This document shows positions 18,976-27,912 of a DNA stretch of 64,000 nucleotides, piece by piece. Origin of the DNA: a bacterium (GTDB lineage Bacteria; Planctomycetota; Planctomycetia; Isosphaerales; Isosphaeraceae); the NCBI GenBank assembly GCA_016125085.1, contig WGMM01000019.1, positions 124,001 through 188,000 on the forward strand. The letters run 5' to 3'. The position numbers and the translations under genes are program-made. A model generated the notes under the pieces. That model did no database searches. It saw only the letters and a list, made by a program, of their open reading frames with translations, and had not been told where the DNA came from. Each line of letters starts with the position of its first letter. The stretch's first letter is position 1.

Positions 18976-19728
18976 ATGTCGCCGTTACGTATTCGCTGGG
19001 CCCTGATCGCGCTTGCGATCTGCTTCGGGCAGTCGGCCGAAGCGCAGTTGTTTCCGAATCTGTTCGTTCGCCGGTCGCGTCCCGACTGCGATTCGGAGCC
19101 CGCGTCGATCAAGATGCACCGGGACCATTACTACGGCTATCAGCCGACCGAGTGGCGGCGCTTCCCCGAAGGCTGGGGTTATCGCCATCCGGAAGTGATC
19201 GATCGCGCCGCTTTGCAGAAGGAAGTCGAAGAAGAAGTCAAAAAGCTGGATGAAGAGTTCGGCAGCGACAACAAAGATCGCGACGAGGACATGGACGTCG
19301 ACCTGCCGCCACGTGGCGGACGTGGTCAGGACAATGACGATCGCGGTGCGGTCCCACGGCCTGTTCCGCTGCCTGACGATTCCGACAGCCCGTTCAATCT
19401 CGACGCCAGACCGGCCGCTCCCCGGAATACGGAAGCCGACCCGGCAGGCAATGAACCGCCCGCGCGTCAACCTGCTCCCGCAACGCCGGAATTGCCCAAG
19501 CCTGGCGATTCGCCGTTCGACATCCCCGGCGCGACCCCGCCCAAGCCAGCGGACGACATTCCGCCCCGGCCCCGGGCGAACGCCAATGCGCCCGTCGGCA
19601 TGATCGACCCTGATTATGATCAGGTCGCCGTGATGGAGGCTCCGCCTGAAGTCATGCGGGCACCCCAGCGTAACGCGATTAAGGACCGCCTGAGCGCCTT
19701 GAACCCGCTGGGCCTGCTGCGCCGCTGA
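18976..19728 (+). CDS. Secreted Pro/Asp-rich protein
   Basis: 250 residues with a signal peptide (IRWALIALAICFGQSAEA). ATG 18976 follows GGAGGGTCAAT. The mature N-terminus has the YYGYQPTEWRRFPEGWGY motif, a tryptophan/tyrosine-rich signature often met in planctomycete secreted proteins. A coiled-coil-like acidic helix follows (EVEEEVKKLDEEF), then ~130 residues rich in Pro, Asp and Ala that are probably disordered. Function unknown. A terminator lies at 19741. Confidence 0.75.
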   Translation: MSPLRIRWALIALAICFGQSAEAQLFPNLFVRRSRPDCDSEPASIKMHRDHYYGYQPTEWRRFPEGWGYRHPEVIDRAALQKEVEEEVKKLDEEFGSDNKDRDEDMDVDLPPRGGRGQDNDDRGAVPRPVPLPDDSDSPFNLDARPAAPRNTEADPAGNEPPARQPAPATPELPKPGDSPFDIPGATPPKPADDIPPRPRANANAPVGMIDPDYDQVAVMEAPPEVMRAPQRNAIKDRLSALNPLGLLRR

Positions 19729-19740
19729 TCGAAATCATCA

Positions 19741-19778
19741 GGGCCGGACGTCTCTCACCTTCGACCGTCCGGCCTTTT
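19741..19778 (+). terminator. Rho-independent terminator
   Basis: GGCCGGACG pairs with CGTCCGGCC around a 15-base loop and is followed by TTTT. Lies 13 bases after the secreted Pro-rich protein gene. Confidence 0.75.
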
Positions 19779-20294
19779 CGAAACGGCTCTCAAGCTGCCG
19801 CGGCTTGCGAGCCGGTTCGTTTGCACTTCGATCGGATACCTTGTCAGGTCATTGACCGGCAGCAAGTCGCCACAACCGATTCGAATGACATTAATGACAG
19901 AGCCTTGACCGATGTCTTCACTCCGGATGAGCCCCGATTTTCTTGTGCGAATCCATGACTTCGGATGATTTCCGAAGCGATGACGTTCAGGGCTCGATCG
20001 TCCGAACCGGACTTCGCGACGGAACGTCGTGCCCTGAAAGGGCAGAAGAAGAGCATGCGTTGCAAGCCCGGCATTCTCTGCAAGCCGCCTGCCCCGCCAA
20101 ACCTCCCGAAATATTGTGGCTCACCCGAACGGCCCTTCCGACCATCCATCTTGCACTTGACCGTTTTACCCTTCCGATTAAGATGCGAATTCCTCAGACT
20201 GCCGCGCGCCGTACGTCCGTTCGGATCACGGCGCAATACTGAGGCCCGCTGATATGGATCCAGGCCCGGTCGATTCAAGGAGGAATCGAGGCCA
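19779..20294. other. Intergenic region carrying a dispersed repeat
   Basis: No gene is supported. Most of it (about 19930-20125) is a repeat shared with 25.9-26.3 kb, described separately. The last 20 bases hold the AAGGAGG ribosome-binding site of the envelope operon. Confidence 0.6.
19930..20125 (+). repeat. Dispersed intergenic repeat, uninterrupted copy
   Basis: Two consecutive modules. Module A (19930-20030) includes TTTTCTTGTGCGAA and GTCCGAACCGGACTTCGCGA. Module B (20044-20125) includes AGAAGAAGAGCATGC. They meet at the near-palindrome GCCCTGAAAGGGC (20031-20043). The same two modules occur on the other strand at 25.9-26.33 kb, separated there by a 225-base palindromic element. The match was found by eye; identity looks roughly three quarters or more. 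Confidence 0.8.
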
Positions 20295-21959
20295 ATGCCA
20301 CGCAACCGGAAGATGCTCACGTTTCTCGCGACGATCGCCCTGGCGGCCCACGTGGCCGCGGCGAGCCGGGCGAACATGCCCAGTCAGGACGGCATCAAGT
20401 TCATCTCCATCGCCCGCGACTTCGGCCTCCAGCCCACGTGGGACGTCATCCGAAGTGCTGATCAGCACCCGGCTTACCCGGCTCTTGTCGCCGTCGCCCA
20501 TGCCGTCGTCGGTTCGTTCGGAAACTCACCTGCCGCGTCGTGGCTGGCTGCGGCCCAATGCGTCTCGATCATCGCCGCCGTATTCACGCTGATTCCTCTT
20601 TATCTGCTTACGCTTCGGCTCTTCCGGCCCACGACGGCCCTGCTCGCCGTGTTTCTCTGGCTGCTGTTGCCGGTGCCGTTCACGCTCGGGCATGAGACCC
20701 TGGCCGACGCCACCGGGCTCTGCTTCATGGCCTGGGCCCTGTGGCTGGGCACGAACGCGATCGCGGCGAAGTCTTTACGTGCACGCGCCGGCTGGTCCGC
20801 CGCTGCCGGATTTCTGTCCGCCTGCGCTTATTGGACCAGGCCCGAAGGCCTGCTCGTCGCGTTCTCGATCGGCACGCTTCTCGCTCTCTACCCCTGCGAC
20901 TCCGCCAGGTCGAAAGTTTCGGGCCTGATGCCGTTCGGCGGCGTCATTCTGGCGGGAATTACGGCTTACCTCACAATCAACGGCACCGTCACGGACCGGA
21001 TCCACGCCTTTCGCGTCCAGCCTTCGCGGCAAGTCGTCCGCACTTCGCAAGCCAATCTGCCCAAAGGGCTTCCGCCTGCACTGCGCGACCCTCGCTTCGA
21101 CTTTTCGCCCAAGGACCCTGCCACGGAACGCACCCGGCCCGGCCTGAGAGCCGCCGGCTGGTCGATCCTGCGGCTCTGGTCCGAAAACCTCGGCATCGCT
21201 CTCGCCGTGATGACGCTCTGGGGCCTTGCCCGCACTCGCTCGCACGACGTTCCCACCAGGCGGCTGATCACGCTTCACGCCGCGGTGCTGCTGGCCACAC
21301 TGACGCTCCAGTCCGCGACTCGGGGATATCTTTCCAGTCGCCATGTGGCCGGTCTCACGTTTCTCAGCATTCCCTTCGCGGCGGCGGCTTTACGGCTTTG
21401 CGGGCTGCGGCTCGCGGCGATTTTCCAGTTACCCTCTCGATCCCGCCGAATCGGCCTCAGTGCGGCGCTGGCGGCCATGGCCGCGATCGGGGTCACGCTT
21501 CATTCGAAGCCGATTCATGCCTCACGTCAGCCCCATTATCAAGCTGGCCAATGGCTTGCGGCGAATGCACCGCCGGGCTCGGCCGTCTTCGACACGCGCG
21601 GCTGGGCGGCTTATCTGGCTGACATGAAACGCTACGACCCCTATCACTTCGCCCAGGCGGTATCGGACCGGAATACGAAGTTCTGGGTCGTCGAGCTGGA
21701 CGAACTCACGAGCGGTTCGCGCCGGGCATTCACGCTGGGCTCGATTCTGGCCGATGGAGGCTATCAGGAAGCGGTCTTCCGGCGCAAACCTGGCCGGGAG
21801 GACGGCGGCGACGTCCTGGTCTTCTCCTGGCGGCGGCCAGCCTGGTGGGATCGACCGGAACGAATCACCCGGCCGGAACGGGATTCGAACGGCGAAACGC
21901 CAATCGATGACGAGTTGAGACAAGCGGGCCATACAAGCCGGGAGAACGAATCTCGATGA
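20295..21959 (+). CDS. GT-C type membrane glycosyltransferase
   Basis: 554 residues with about nine or ten membrane helices and a soluble C-terminal part (residues ~410-530), the layout of ArnT/PMT-like glycosyltransferases that use polyprenyl-phosphate sugars. An acidic residue (Q-D-G near residue 32) sits after the first helix, where this family keeps its catalytic Asp. ATG 20295 has AAGGAGG upstream. First gene of a tight five-gene operon for cell-envelope sugar and lipid chemistry. The substrate cannot be read from the sequence. Confidence 0.82.
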   Translation: MPRNRKMLTFLATIALAAHVAAASRANMPSQDGIKFISIARDFGLQPTWDVIRSADQHPAYPALVAVAHAVVGSFGNSPAASWLAAAQCVSIIAAVFTLIPLYLLTLRLFRPTTALLAVFLWLLLPVPFTLGHETLADATGLCFMAWALWLGTNAIAAKSLRARAGWSAAAGFLSACAYWTRPEGLLVAFSIGTLLALYPCDSARSKVSGLMPFGGVILAGITAYLTINGTVTDRIHAFRVQPSRQVVRTSQANLPKGLPPALRDPRFDFSPKDPATERTRPGLRAAGWSILRLWSENLGIALAVMTLWGLARTRSHDVPTRRLITLHAAVLLATLTLQSATRGYLSSRHVAGLTFLSIPFAAAALRLCGLRLAAIFQLPSRSRRIGLSAALAAMAAIGVTLHSKPIHASRQPHYQAGQWLAANAPPGSAVFDTRGWAAYLADMKRYDPYHFAQAVSDRNTKFWVVELDELTSGSRRAFTLGSILADGGYQEAVFRRKPGREDGGDVLVFSWRRPAWWDRPERITRPERDSNGETPIDDELRQAGHTSRENESR

Positions 21960-22894
21960 ACTTCCTCAGGCTTTGGTCACGCTTCCGGAACCGATTTTCT
22001 GGCGGAGCCCGTTGGGTGTGGGTGAACCCCGACTTCGAAGATTTCGCCCGCGATCGCTCGGCCGACGACTTCATGGCGATCGAAAGCAAGGACAGGCATC
22101 ACGCCAAGCAGGGCCGCTCGACGGCCCGTGTCCGGCTCGATTCGCCGGAAGGTTCGACGCTGTTCGCCTATCTGAAGAAATTCGACCGGCTCTCCTGGAG
22201 CGAACGGCTGAAGGCCCATCTTCTGGGCCACGGCTGGGCCACGCCAGGGCCGCTGGAATGGCGGCATCTGGAACAGGCGCGGGCACTGGGCATACCCGTG
22301 CCACATGTCATCGCCGCCGGCGAATGCGTCGGGCCCGGCTTTCATGCCACGAGCTTTCTGGTCGTCGCCGAGCTTCAGCGATCCGTCGCACTGAACGAAG
22401 CCATCGGCCCGCTCACCGAACGGTTCGGGCGCGATGCACTGGAAGGCCCCCGACGCGCGATCGCCCGCCGCATGGCCGAGCTTTCCGCCCGCCTGCACCG
22501 GCACGGAATGTTCCATAAGGATCTCTATCTGTGCCACTTCTTTCTGGACACAGCCTGGGTCGCCGATGCCGCTGCGGAACGCACTTCCGCGATGCCTGAA
22601 TCGGCCCTGCGGATGATCGACCTGCATCGGCTGGGCAAGCATTCGCTCACGTTCTGGAGATGGCTTGCCAAAGATCTCGGCCAGTTGATCTATTCGACCG
22701 TCGACGTCCCGCAAGTGACGGACCGCGACCGCCTTCGGTTCATGGTGCATTACGCCCGTGCCATGGGCTGGACGAAATCACGCCGGCGCATGGTGGGCCG
22801 GATGGTCGCCATGAAGGCCGCACGCTACGAGTCGCACAACCGCAAGAAAGTCGTCGCGAAGGCCGCGGCTCGGCAGAAGGTGACCCACGGATGA
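21956..22894 (+). CDS. LPS core heptose kinase-like protein (WaaP family)
   Basis: 312 residues of the Kdo/WaaP eukaryotic-like kinase fold. The catalytic loop is [12 protein letters not shown] (residues ~183-194), with the His-x-Asp and the HFxL signature of WaaP. The metal-binding Asp is in [10 protein letters not shown]. The glycine-poor N-lobe is typical of this family. Overlaps the previous gene (ATGA, 21956-21959). The role inferred is phosphorylation of a lipid A-core sugar, consistent with its glycosyltransferase neighbours. Confidence 0.88.
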   Translation: MNFLRLWSRFRNRFSGGARWVWVNPDFEDFARDRSADDFMAIESKDRHHAKQGRSTARVRLDSPEGSTLFAYLKKFDRLSWSERLKAHLLGHGWATPGPLEWRHLEQARALGIPVPHVIAAGECVGPGFHATSFLVVAELQRSVALNEAIGPLTERFGRDALEGPRRAIARRMAELSARLHRHGMFHKDLYLCHFFLDTAWVADAAAERTSAMPESALRMIDLHRLGKHSLTFWRWLAKDLGQLIYSTVDVPQVTDRDRLRFMVHYARAMGWTKSRRRMVGRMVAMKAARYESHNRKKVVAKAAARQKVTHG

Positions 22895-24165
22895 GAATCG
22901 CGCTGAATTACCGCAATGTCGATCCGAACAAAGGCGGGGCCGAGACTTACGTCGTCGACCTCGCCGGTGCTCTGGTGCGGCGCGGCCATCGTGTCACGCT
23001 CGTGGCCGAGTCGGTGCGGGCCGAATCGCTGCCCGCCGGGGTCGACGTCGTCCGCGTGACCGTCTCAGGCTGGTCGCGTGCCGGCAAGGTGCGCTCGTTC
23101 GCCGAAAACTCGGCCCGGGAGCTGCAAACCGACCCCGGCCGGTTCGACGTCACGATGGGCTTCATCAATACCTGGCATCATGACGTGATCATCCCCCAGG
23201 GCGGCCTGCGCGCCGGGTCGATCCTGCATAATTCCGTCCGCTTCCGGTCGCCGCTGCGGCGGGCCGTTTACAAGCTCGGCAAGTTGCTTTCGCCCGGCGA
23301 ATGGAATTACGACAGCATCGAGCGCCGGCAATACGACCCGGCCCTGAACGCGAAAGTCGTGGCCGTCAGCCGCCTGGTCTCGGGCCATCTGCAGAAGTTC
23401 CGGGGCGTCGATCCCGGCCGTATCGAAGTGATCTACAACTCGATCGACCCCGACCGCTTCCGCGTCGCCGACCCGGCGAACGTACGAGCCGAAACCCGCG
23501 AGAAATACGGCATCGGCCCGAACGAACACGTCGGCCTTTTCGTCGGCCACAATTTCTGGCTCAAAGGCCTGGCCCCGCTGCTGGAGGCACTCGCGGCCCG
23601 CAAAGATGGCCAGCCCGTGCGGTTGTTCGTCTCCGGCCGGGGCAAACTGGGGCCGTTCCGGAAGATGGTCGATCGGCTTGGCTTGAACGGCCAGGTGCAC
23701 CTGCTCGGCTTCGTGCCGGATGTCGCAGCCCTGTTTCACGCGGCTGATTTCTTCGTGTCGCCCACCTATTACGACCCCTGCTCGCTCGTCGTGATGGAGG
23801 CCCTGGCCTGCGGCCTGCCGGTCATCACCACGGCCTGCAACGGCGCGGGCGAACTGATTACGCCGGGCCGTGAAGGCTTCGTCGTCGAAACGCCGCACCA
23901 TCAGGCAGATCTGATCGCCGCGATCGACGCCATGACGGATTCGAAATCCCGGAATGAAATGGCCATCGCCGCGCGTGAACTCGGCCGACAGCAGACATTC
24001 GAAGCCCACGTCGGCAAGCTCGAAAGGCTATTCGAAACCGTCGCGGCCGAAAAGGCAGGACAACGGAACCCTGGAACATTGCCGGCACACCACTTCGACC
24101 GTGCGATGAGCATGGCTGACCAAAGCGCGAGCGACATACGCGAAACGAAGGGAAATCCAAGATGA
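22891..24165 (+). CDS. GT4-family glycosyltransferase (WaaG-like)
   Basis: 424 residues, GT-B fold. The N-terminal [24 protein letters not shown] and the C-terminal [21 protein letters not shown] (the E-x7-E-type donor site) are clear. Overlaps the kinase gene by ATGA at 22891; the longer upstream frame to 22660 is discarded. Overall similarity is to LPS core glucosyltransferase I (RfaG/WaaG), fitting the neighbouring WaaP-like kinase. Residues after ~390 form a charged linker-like tail. Confidence 0.88.
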   Translation: MRIALNYRNVDPNKGGAETYVVDLAGALVRRGHRVTLVAESVRAESLPAGVDVVRVTVSGWSRAGKVRSFAENSARELQTDPGRFDVTMGFINTWHHDVIIPQGGLRAGSILHNSVRFRSPLRRAVYKLGKLLSPGEWNYDSIERRQYDPALNAKVVAVSRLVSGHLQKFRGVDPGRIEVIYNSIDPDRFRVADPANVRAETREKYGIGPNEHVGLFVGHNFWLKGLAPLLEALAARKDGQPVRLFVSGRGKLGPFRKMVDRLGLNGQVHLLGFVPDVAALFHAADFFVSPTYYDPCSLVVMEALACGLPVITTACNGAGELITPGREGFVVETPHHQADLIAAIDAMTDSKSRNEMAIAARELGRQQTFEAHVGKLERLFETVAAEKAGQRNPGTLPAHHFDRAMSMADQSASDIRETKGNPR

Positions 24166-24959
24166 AAGCCGTCATTCTGGCCGGTGGCAAAGGCACGCGT
24201 CTGCGGCCTTACACTTCCGTCTTTCCCAAGCCGCTGATGCCCCTGGGCGAAGACAACGCCATGCCGATCCTGGAAGTCGTCGTGCGGCAGCTCGCCCGCT
24301 TCGGCTTCGGCGAAATCACTCTGATCACGGGTTATCTGAGCGAACTGCTCGAATCGTTCTTCGGCGACGGCCGCAAGTTCGGCGTGTCGATCGACTACGT
24401 CCGCGAAGAACGCCCACTGGGCACCGCCGGCGGCCTGGCCCTGCTCGGTAAGCCGCAGGACTCGGTCCTCGTCATGAACGGCGACATTCTGACCACTCTC
24501 GACTATCGTGCCATGTTCGACTTCCACGTCGATCGCGACTCCGTCGCCACGATCGCGGCCTATCCCCGCGAAGTGAAAATCGACTTCGGCGTGCTCGATT
24601 TCGCCGAAGATCCCTATATCCTCGCAGGATACCGCGAAAAGCCGAAATTCGAATTCAATGTCAGCATGGGCGTTTACATTTTGGCGCCCGAGGCATGGGA
24701 TCGCATTACTCCCGGGCAGGAACTGACCATGCCCGAACTGCTGGAAACGCTGCGGGGCGAGGGCCGCGACATTCACTGCTTCCGCCAGGAATGCTACTGG
24801 CTCGACATCGGCCGGCACGACGACTACGAATCGGCCAATGCCATTTTCGAGCAGCGCCGGCATGAATTCCTCGGCTCGCCCGTTCCGACCGGCCAGGGCC
24901 CGCACCTCTTCCGGGCCCGCGAAGGCGTTCGGCCCCACGTTGGGCACCACGAACGATGA
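24162..24959 (+). CDS. Sugar-phosphate nucleotidyltransferase
   Basis: 265 residues. The signature GGKGTRLRPYT at the N-terminus binds the nucleotide, and MNGDIL holds the metal-binding Asp. It forms an NDP-sugar from a sugar-1-phosphate; GDP-mannose or a heptose pathway is plausible, but the base and sugar cannot be decided here. Shorter than bifunctional forms: no left-handed helix repeat domain. Overlaps both neighbours by four bases. Confidence 0.88.
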   Translation: MKAVILAGGKGTRLRPYTSVFPKPLMPLGEDNAMPILEVVVRQLARFGFGEITLITGYLSELLESFFGDGRKFGVSIDYVREERPLGTAGGLALLGKPQDSVLVMNGDILTTLDYRAMFDFHVDRDSVATIAAYPREVKIDFGVLDFAEDPYILAGYREKPKFEFNVSMGVYILAPEAWDRITPGQELTMPELLETLRGEGRDIHCFRQECYWLDIGRHDDYESANAIFEQRRHEFLGSPVPTGQGPHLFRAREGVRPHVGHHER

Positions 24960-25603
24960 GCCCGGCATTCGTCGCCACATATGTCATCGCCGCCTACTTC
25001 GTCGGTTCCATCCCGTTCGGGTGGCTGACGGCCCGCACGCTCGGCGGCATCGACATCCGCCAGCATGGCTCGGGCAATATCGGGGCGACGAACGTCGGCC
25101 GGGTCATGGGCCTGAAATACTTCTTTCTGGTCTTCCTGCTCGACATGCTCAAGGGCTTTCTGCCGACGCTCGGCATTTCGTCCAACGTGGGCAAAATTCC
25201 ATTCGAATCGCTCACGCCGCTGGCGGCCCACGGGCCGATTCTCGTCGCAGCGGCCGCGATCGTCGGGCACAATTTCCCGGTCTATCTGAAATTCAAGGGC
25301 GGCAAGGGCGTGGCCACAAGCCTGGGGGCCGTGCTGGCGCTCGATCCGCCCAGCGCGGGCTTCGCCCTGTTCGTATTCGTCGTGATCGTGGGCCTGACTC
25401 GCTGGGTCTCGGCCGCGAGCCTGGCGGCGACGACGGCATTTCTCATGAGCCATTTCGCCTCGACGGAGGAGCCCTTCGGCCGCTTCGAATGGGGCACAAG
25501 TTCGCTGATGATCGGCCTCTGGGCCATGATGATCTGGCGACACCGGGCCAACCTGAAACGGATCGTGAACGGCACCGAGCCGAAAGTCGGCCGAAAGAAG
25601 TGA
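24956..25603 (+). CDS. plsY: Acyl-phosphate:glycerol-3-phosphate acyltransferase PlsY
   Basis: 215-residue integral membrane enzyme that makes lysophosphatidic acid, the first step of phospholipid synthesis. The three PlsY motifs are visible: GSGNIGATNVGR (residues ~37-48), GGKGVATSLG (~117-126) and a third hydrophobic block. Five to six membrane helices. Overlaps the previous gene (ATGA). The linkage with LPS-type genes suggests coordinated envelope synthesis. Confidence 0.94.
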   Translation: MSPAFVATYVIAAYFVGSIPFGWLTARTLGGIDIRQHGSGNIGATNVGRVMGLKYFFLVFLLDMLKGFLPTLGISSNVGKIPFESLTPLAAHGPILVAAAAIVGHNFPVYLKFKGGKGVATSLGAVLALDPPSAGFALFVFVVIVGLTRWVSAASLAATTAFLMSHFASTEEPFGRFEWGTSSLMIGLWAMMIWRHRANLKRIVNGTEPKVGRKK

Positions 25604-25796
25604 TTCGAAAGGTCAGGCCGAATCAGCGAGCCCGTCACGCATAATTGACACAAAAAAGGCGTATACGACGGATCCGACAAGCCGGATGCGTGAGCGACGG
25701 ACTCTCCTACGAATAAACTTCTCTCGACCTCGAATCAAGTATCGTCGGATAGACGCTCGATCCCCGGAATGCGTTATCAGGTATTCTCAACCTTTT

Positions 25797-25820
25797 CCGT
25801 CGCTCACGCTTCCGGCTCGT
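25797..25820 (+). repeat. 24-base dispersed repeat, copy 1
   Basis: Contains CACGCTTCCGGCTCGT. Matches 27703-27726 (minus) and 58042-58065 (plus) with a few differences. All three copies are intergenic and are followed by a GTCGCAC or similar motif about 10-15 bases further on. Confidence 0.7.
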
Positions 25821-25894
25821 TCGGACTCTGTCGCACGGATTCCATGAATGGCATAATGCAAGTCGTTGGGCGAACAGGGGTGACTTGCCCCCTT

Positions 25895-25995
25895 TCGATC
25901 CGGATACCAGAGGGTGTGCCATGACTTTCTGGGAAATTTGGCGGAGGCAGGCAACCTGCAGATAATGCCGAGCTTGCGGTGCATGCTCTTCTTCT
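25895..25995 (-). repeat. Dispersed repeat, module B (inverted copy)
   Basis: Reverse complement closely matches 20044-20125, for example AGAAGAAGAGCATGC and GCCTGCC..CGCCAAA. Marks the left flank of the palindromic element. Confidence 0.75.
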
Positions 25996-26220
25996 GCCCT
26001 GAAGGGGCATTCGGAATCCAGCCCCGGGTGAAGCGAAGCGGAACCCGGGGTATGGAGAAAAATCGAACCTCGATGTGAAGGATTACCATTCGCGGGCCGG
26101 GACCGAGGTCCCGGCCCGCGAATGGTATTATATGAGGAAAATCGGGCGTTCGATCCGTTTCGGTACCCGGGGCGTCGCTGCGCTTTGCCCCGGGCTATGT
26201 TCCGAATGCCCCTTCAGGGC
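25996..26220. mobile_element. MITE-like nested palindromic element
   Basis: 225 bases, no coding capacity. The ends are long imperfect inverted repeats (about 25996-26055 and 26162-26220) that each start GCCCTGAAGGGGCATTCGGAA read inward and contain a second inner GC-rich palindrome (AGCCC-GGG..AAGCG.AGCG..CCCGGG). The centre is a perfect 21-base-pair hairpin with a two-base spacer (26084-26127). It sits exactly at the module A/B boundary, where the copy at 20 kb has only a single GCCCTGAAAGGGC. Looks like a non-autonomous element or a large structured RNA; no transposase is in the window. Confidence 0.65.
26084..26127. repeat. Perfect 21-bp inverted repeat
   Basis: Left arm 26084-26104 and right arm 26107-26127 are exact reverse complements with GA between them; very GC-rich core. 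Centre of the palindromic element. Confidence 0.9.
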
Positions 26221-26335
26221 GAGACTTTAAATCGCGAAGTCCGGTTCGGACGATCAAGCCCAAAGCGTCATCGCGTAGGAAAGAAACCGAAATCATGGGT
26301 TCGCACAAGAAAATATGGGCACACCCGATGCCAGA
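26221..26335 (-). repeat. Dispersed repeat, module A (inverted copy)
   Basis: Reverse complement matches 19930-20030, including GTCCGAACCGGACTTCGCGA and TTTTCTTGTGCGAA. Right flank of the palindromic element. Confidence 0.75.
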
Positions 26336-26446
26336 TCTGGCTTCTGACCAATCTTCTTGCCACACGCCCTTTTCGGATAAGATGTCGACGTGCATCCAAT
26401 GAATGACGCCTTCCGAACGCAGCACGAACCAGGGAGCGACCCCGCC

Positions 26447-27535
26447 ATGAACGATTCACACCCCGACCGCCGGGCTTTTCTCAAAACCACGGCCGCCGCG
26501 ATGGCAGCCGCTACGGCCCGTCCGTTCGCCATCCATGCCCAGGACAAATCGGGCACAAAACTGCCGATCGTCGGCACGGGCGAACATACCTATGAATGTC
26601 ACCACGGCTGGGGCGAAGCTCCGCCGAAGGTGAAATGGTTCGAAACGCATGGCTGCGCGGTCGATAAGGACGGCTTCATTTACATCACTCACCGCGCCGG
26701 TGGTGGACATCCCGCAAAGCCCGAAGATGCCCAGGATACGACGGTCGTTTACGACCCCGCCGGCAAGTTCGTCCGTTCCTTTGGCAAGGCCTTTCACGGC
26801 GGCGGCCACGGTATCGACATCCGCGAAGACAACGGCCAGGAGTTTCTCTATCTCTCCTACATGTTCCCCGTGAACGTGATTCAGAAGACCGACCTCAAGG
26901 GCGAAGAAGTCTGGCGCAAGGAAAAGCCGCCCGAGCCGCATGTTTACGACGATCCCAAGGCCCGATTCTCGCCGACCAACATCGCCTTCGCACCCGACGG
27001 TGGCTTCTTCGTGGCCGACGGCTACGGCTCGAATTACATTCATCGCTACGACAAAGACGGCAAGTGGCTCAAAACCTTCGGCGGCACGGGTGACGAAAAG
27101 GGCAAGTTCAAAACGCCGCATGGCCTGTGGATCGACGCCCGCCCCGGCCGCGAGCCGATGCTGGTCGTCGCCGACCGGGCCAATCACCGGTTGCAATATC
27201 TCACGCTCGACGGCGAACCGGTCAGCATGGACACGGCCAACGTCAGTTTCCCTGCCCATGTCGAAACCCGCAGCGAAATCATGATGGTGCCCGACCTGCA
27301 CGCCCGTGTCAGCCTTTTCGACAAGGACAACAAGGTCATCACCCACCTCGGCTACGACGCCGACTGGACGAAGGAAGTGCTCGACGGCTTCAAGGTGCGT
27401 GTCGACCCGACGCGCTGGAAGCCCGGCCGGTTCGTTCACCCGCACGATGCCTGCTTCGACAAGGCCGGTAACATTATCGTCGCCGAATGGGTCGTCCCCG
27501 GCCGCCTGACGTTCCTCCGCAAAGTCGGTGCATAA
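26447..27535 (+). CDS. Tat-exported NHL-repeat protein
   Basis: 362 residues. Tat-type signal (DRRAFLKTTAAAMAAATA). The mature protein has NHL/six-bladed propeller repeats, for example GFFVADGYGSNYIHRYDKDGKWLKTFG and GLWIDA..MLVVADRANHRLQYLTLDG. This resembles the lyase domain of peptidyl-amidating enzymes, as is common for planctomycete NHL proteins, but activity is not established. ATG 26447 chosen for the Tat motif spacing; GGGAG lies ten bases upstream. A terminator follows at 27610. Confidence 0.82.
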   Translation: MNDSHPDRRAFLKTTAAAMAAATARPFAIHAQDKSGTKLPIVGTGEHTYECHHGWGEAPPKVKWFETHGCAVDKDGFIYITHRAGGGHPAKPEDAQDTTVVYDPAGKFVRSFGKAFHGGGHGIDIREDNGQEFLYLSYMFPVNVIQKTDLKGEEVWRKEKPPEPHVYDDPKARFSPTNIAFAPDGGFFVADGYGSNYIHRYDKDGKWLKTFGGTGDEKGKFKTPHGLWIDARPGREPMLVVADRANHRLQYLTLDGEPVSMDTANVSFPAHVETRSEIMMVPDLHARVSLFDKDNKVITHLGYDADWTKEVLDGFKVRVDPTRWKPGRFVHPHDACFDKAGNIIVAEWVVPGRLTFLRKVGA

Positions 27536-27609
27536 AATCGAAGTGAATTTCGAATTCTGATCGAAACGTATTCGATCAGCCGTTCGATCTGGAAGACCCT
27601 CTCGAACCG

Positions 27610-27637
27610 AACGCCGATCGCACGATCGGCGTTTTTT
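27610..27637 (+). terminator. Rho-independent terminator
   Basis: AACGCCGAT pairs with ATCGGCGTT around a CGCACG loop, followed by TTTT. Serves the NHL-repeat gene. Confidence 0.88.
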
Positions 27638-27702
27638 CGTTCTCGAAGGCAACCACGATCGATTGGATCACTCGCCCCAATCAAACCGAACGAAGTGCGA
27701 AA

Positions 27703-27726
27703 ACGAACCGGAAGCGTCAGTGACGG
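27703..27726 (-). repeat. 24-base dispersed repeat, copy 2
   Basis: Reverse complement reads CTGACGCTTCCGGTTCGT in its second part and matches copies at 25797 and 58042. Confidence 0.7.
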
Positions 27727-27912
27727 CAGGATTTTCCAATTCACGATTGCGAAATGCTCAGGTTCACGCCCGTTCAATTTACCCAACTCGATCGAACGGA
27801 AATCCGTGACGGCTTTTCGAAAAGGGATGACCGTTTCTCAATTTCGAACGCACCCGGCTTTGGATATTGCCTCATGGCGGAACGTTCGAAGCACCGAATT
27901 TACACCTCTGGA

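Larger units (their letters stand above)
25604..26446. other. Intergenic repeat island
   Basis: 843 bases without a supported gene. It holds a copy of the 24-base dispersed repeat (25797-25820), the inverted copy of the A/B repeat, and a nested palindromic element (25996-26220). Short frames here have no ribosome-binding site and simply translate the repeats. Confidence 0.7.
27536..27912. other. Intergenic region with terminator and repeat
   Basis: Contains the terminator of the NHL gene and one copy of the 24-base dispersed repeat. No gene supported. Confidence 0.5.

Noticed and set aside
26195-26577. Short ORFs across the repeat island
   Set aside because: They translate the repeats and have no consistent start signals.
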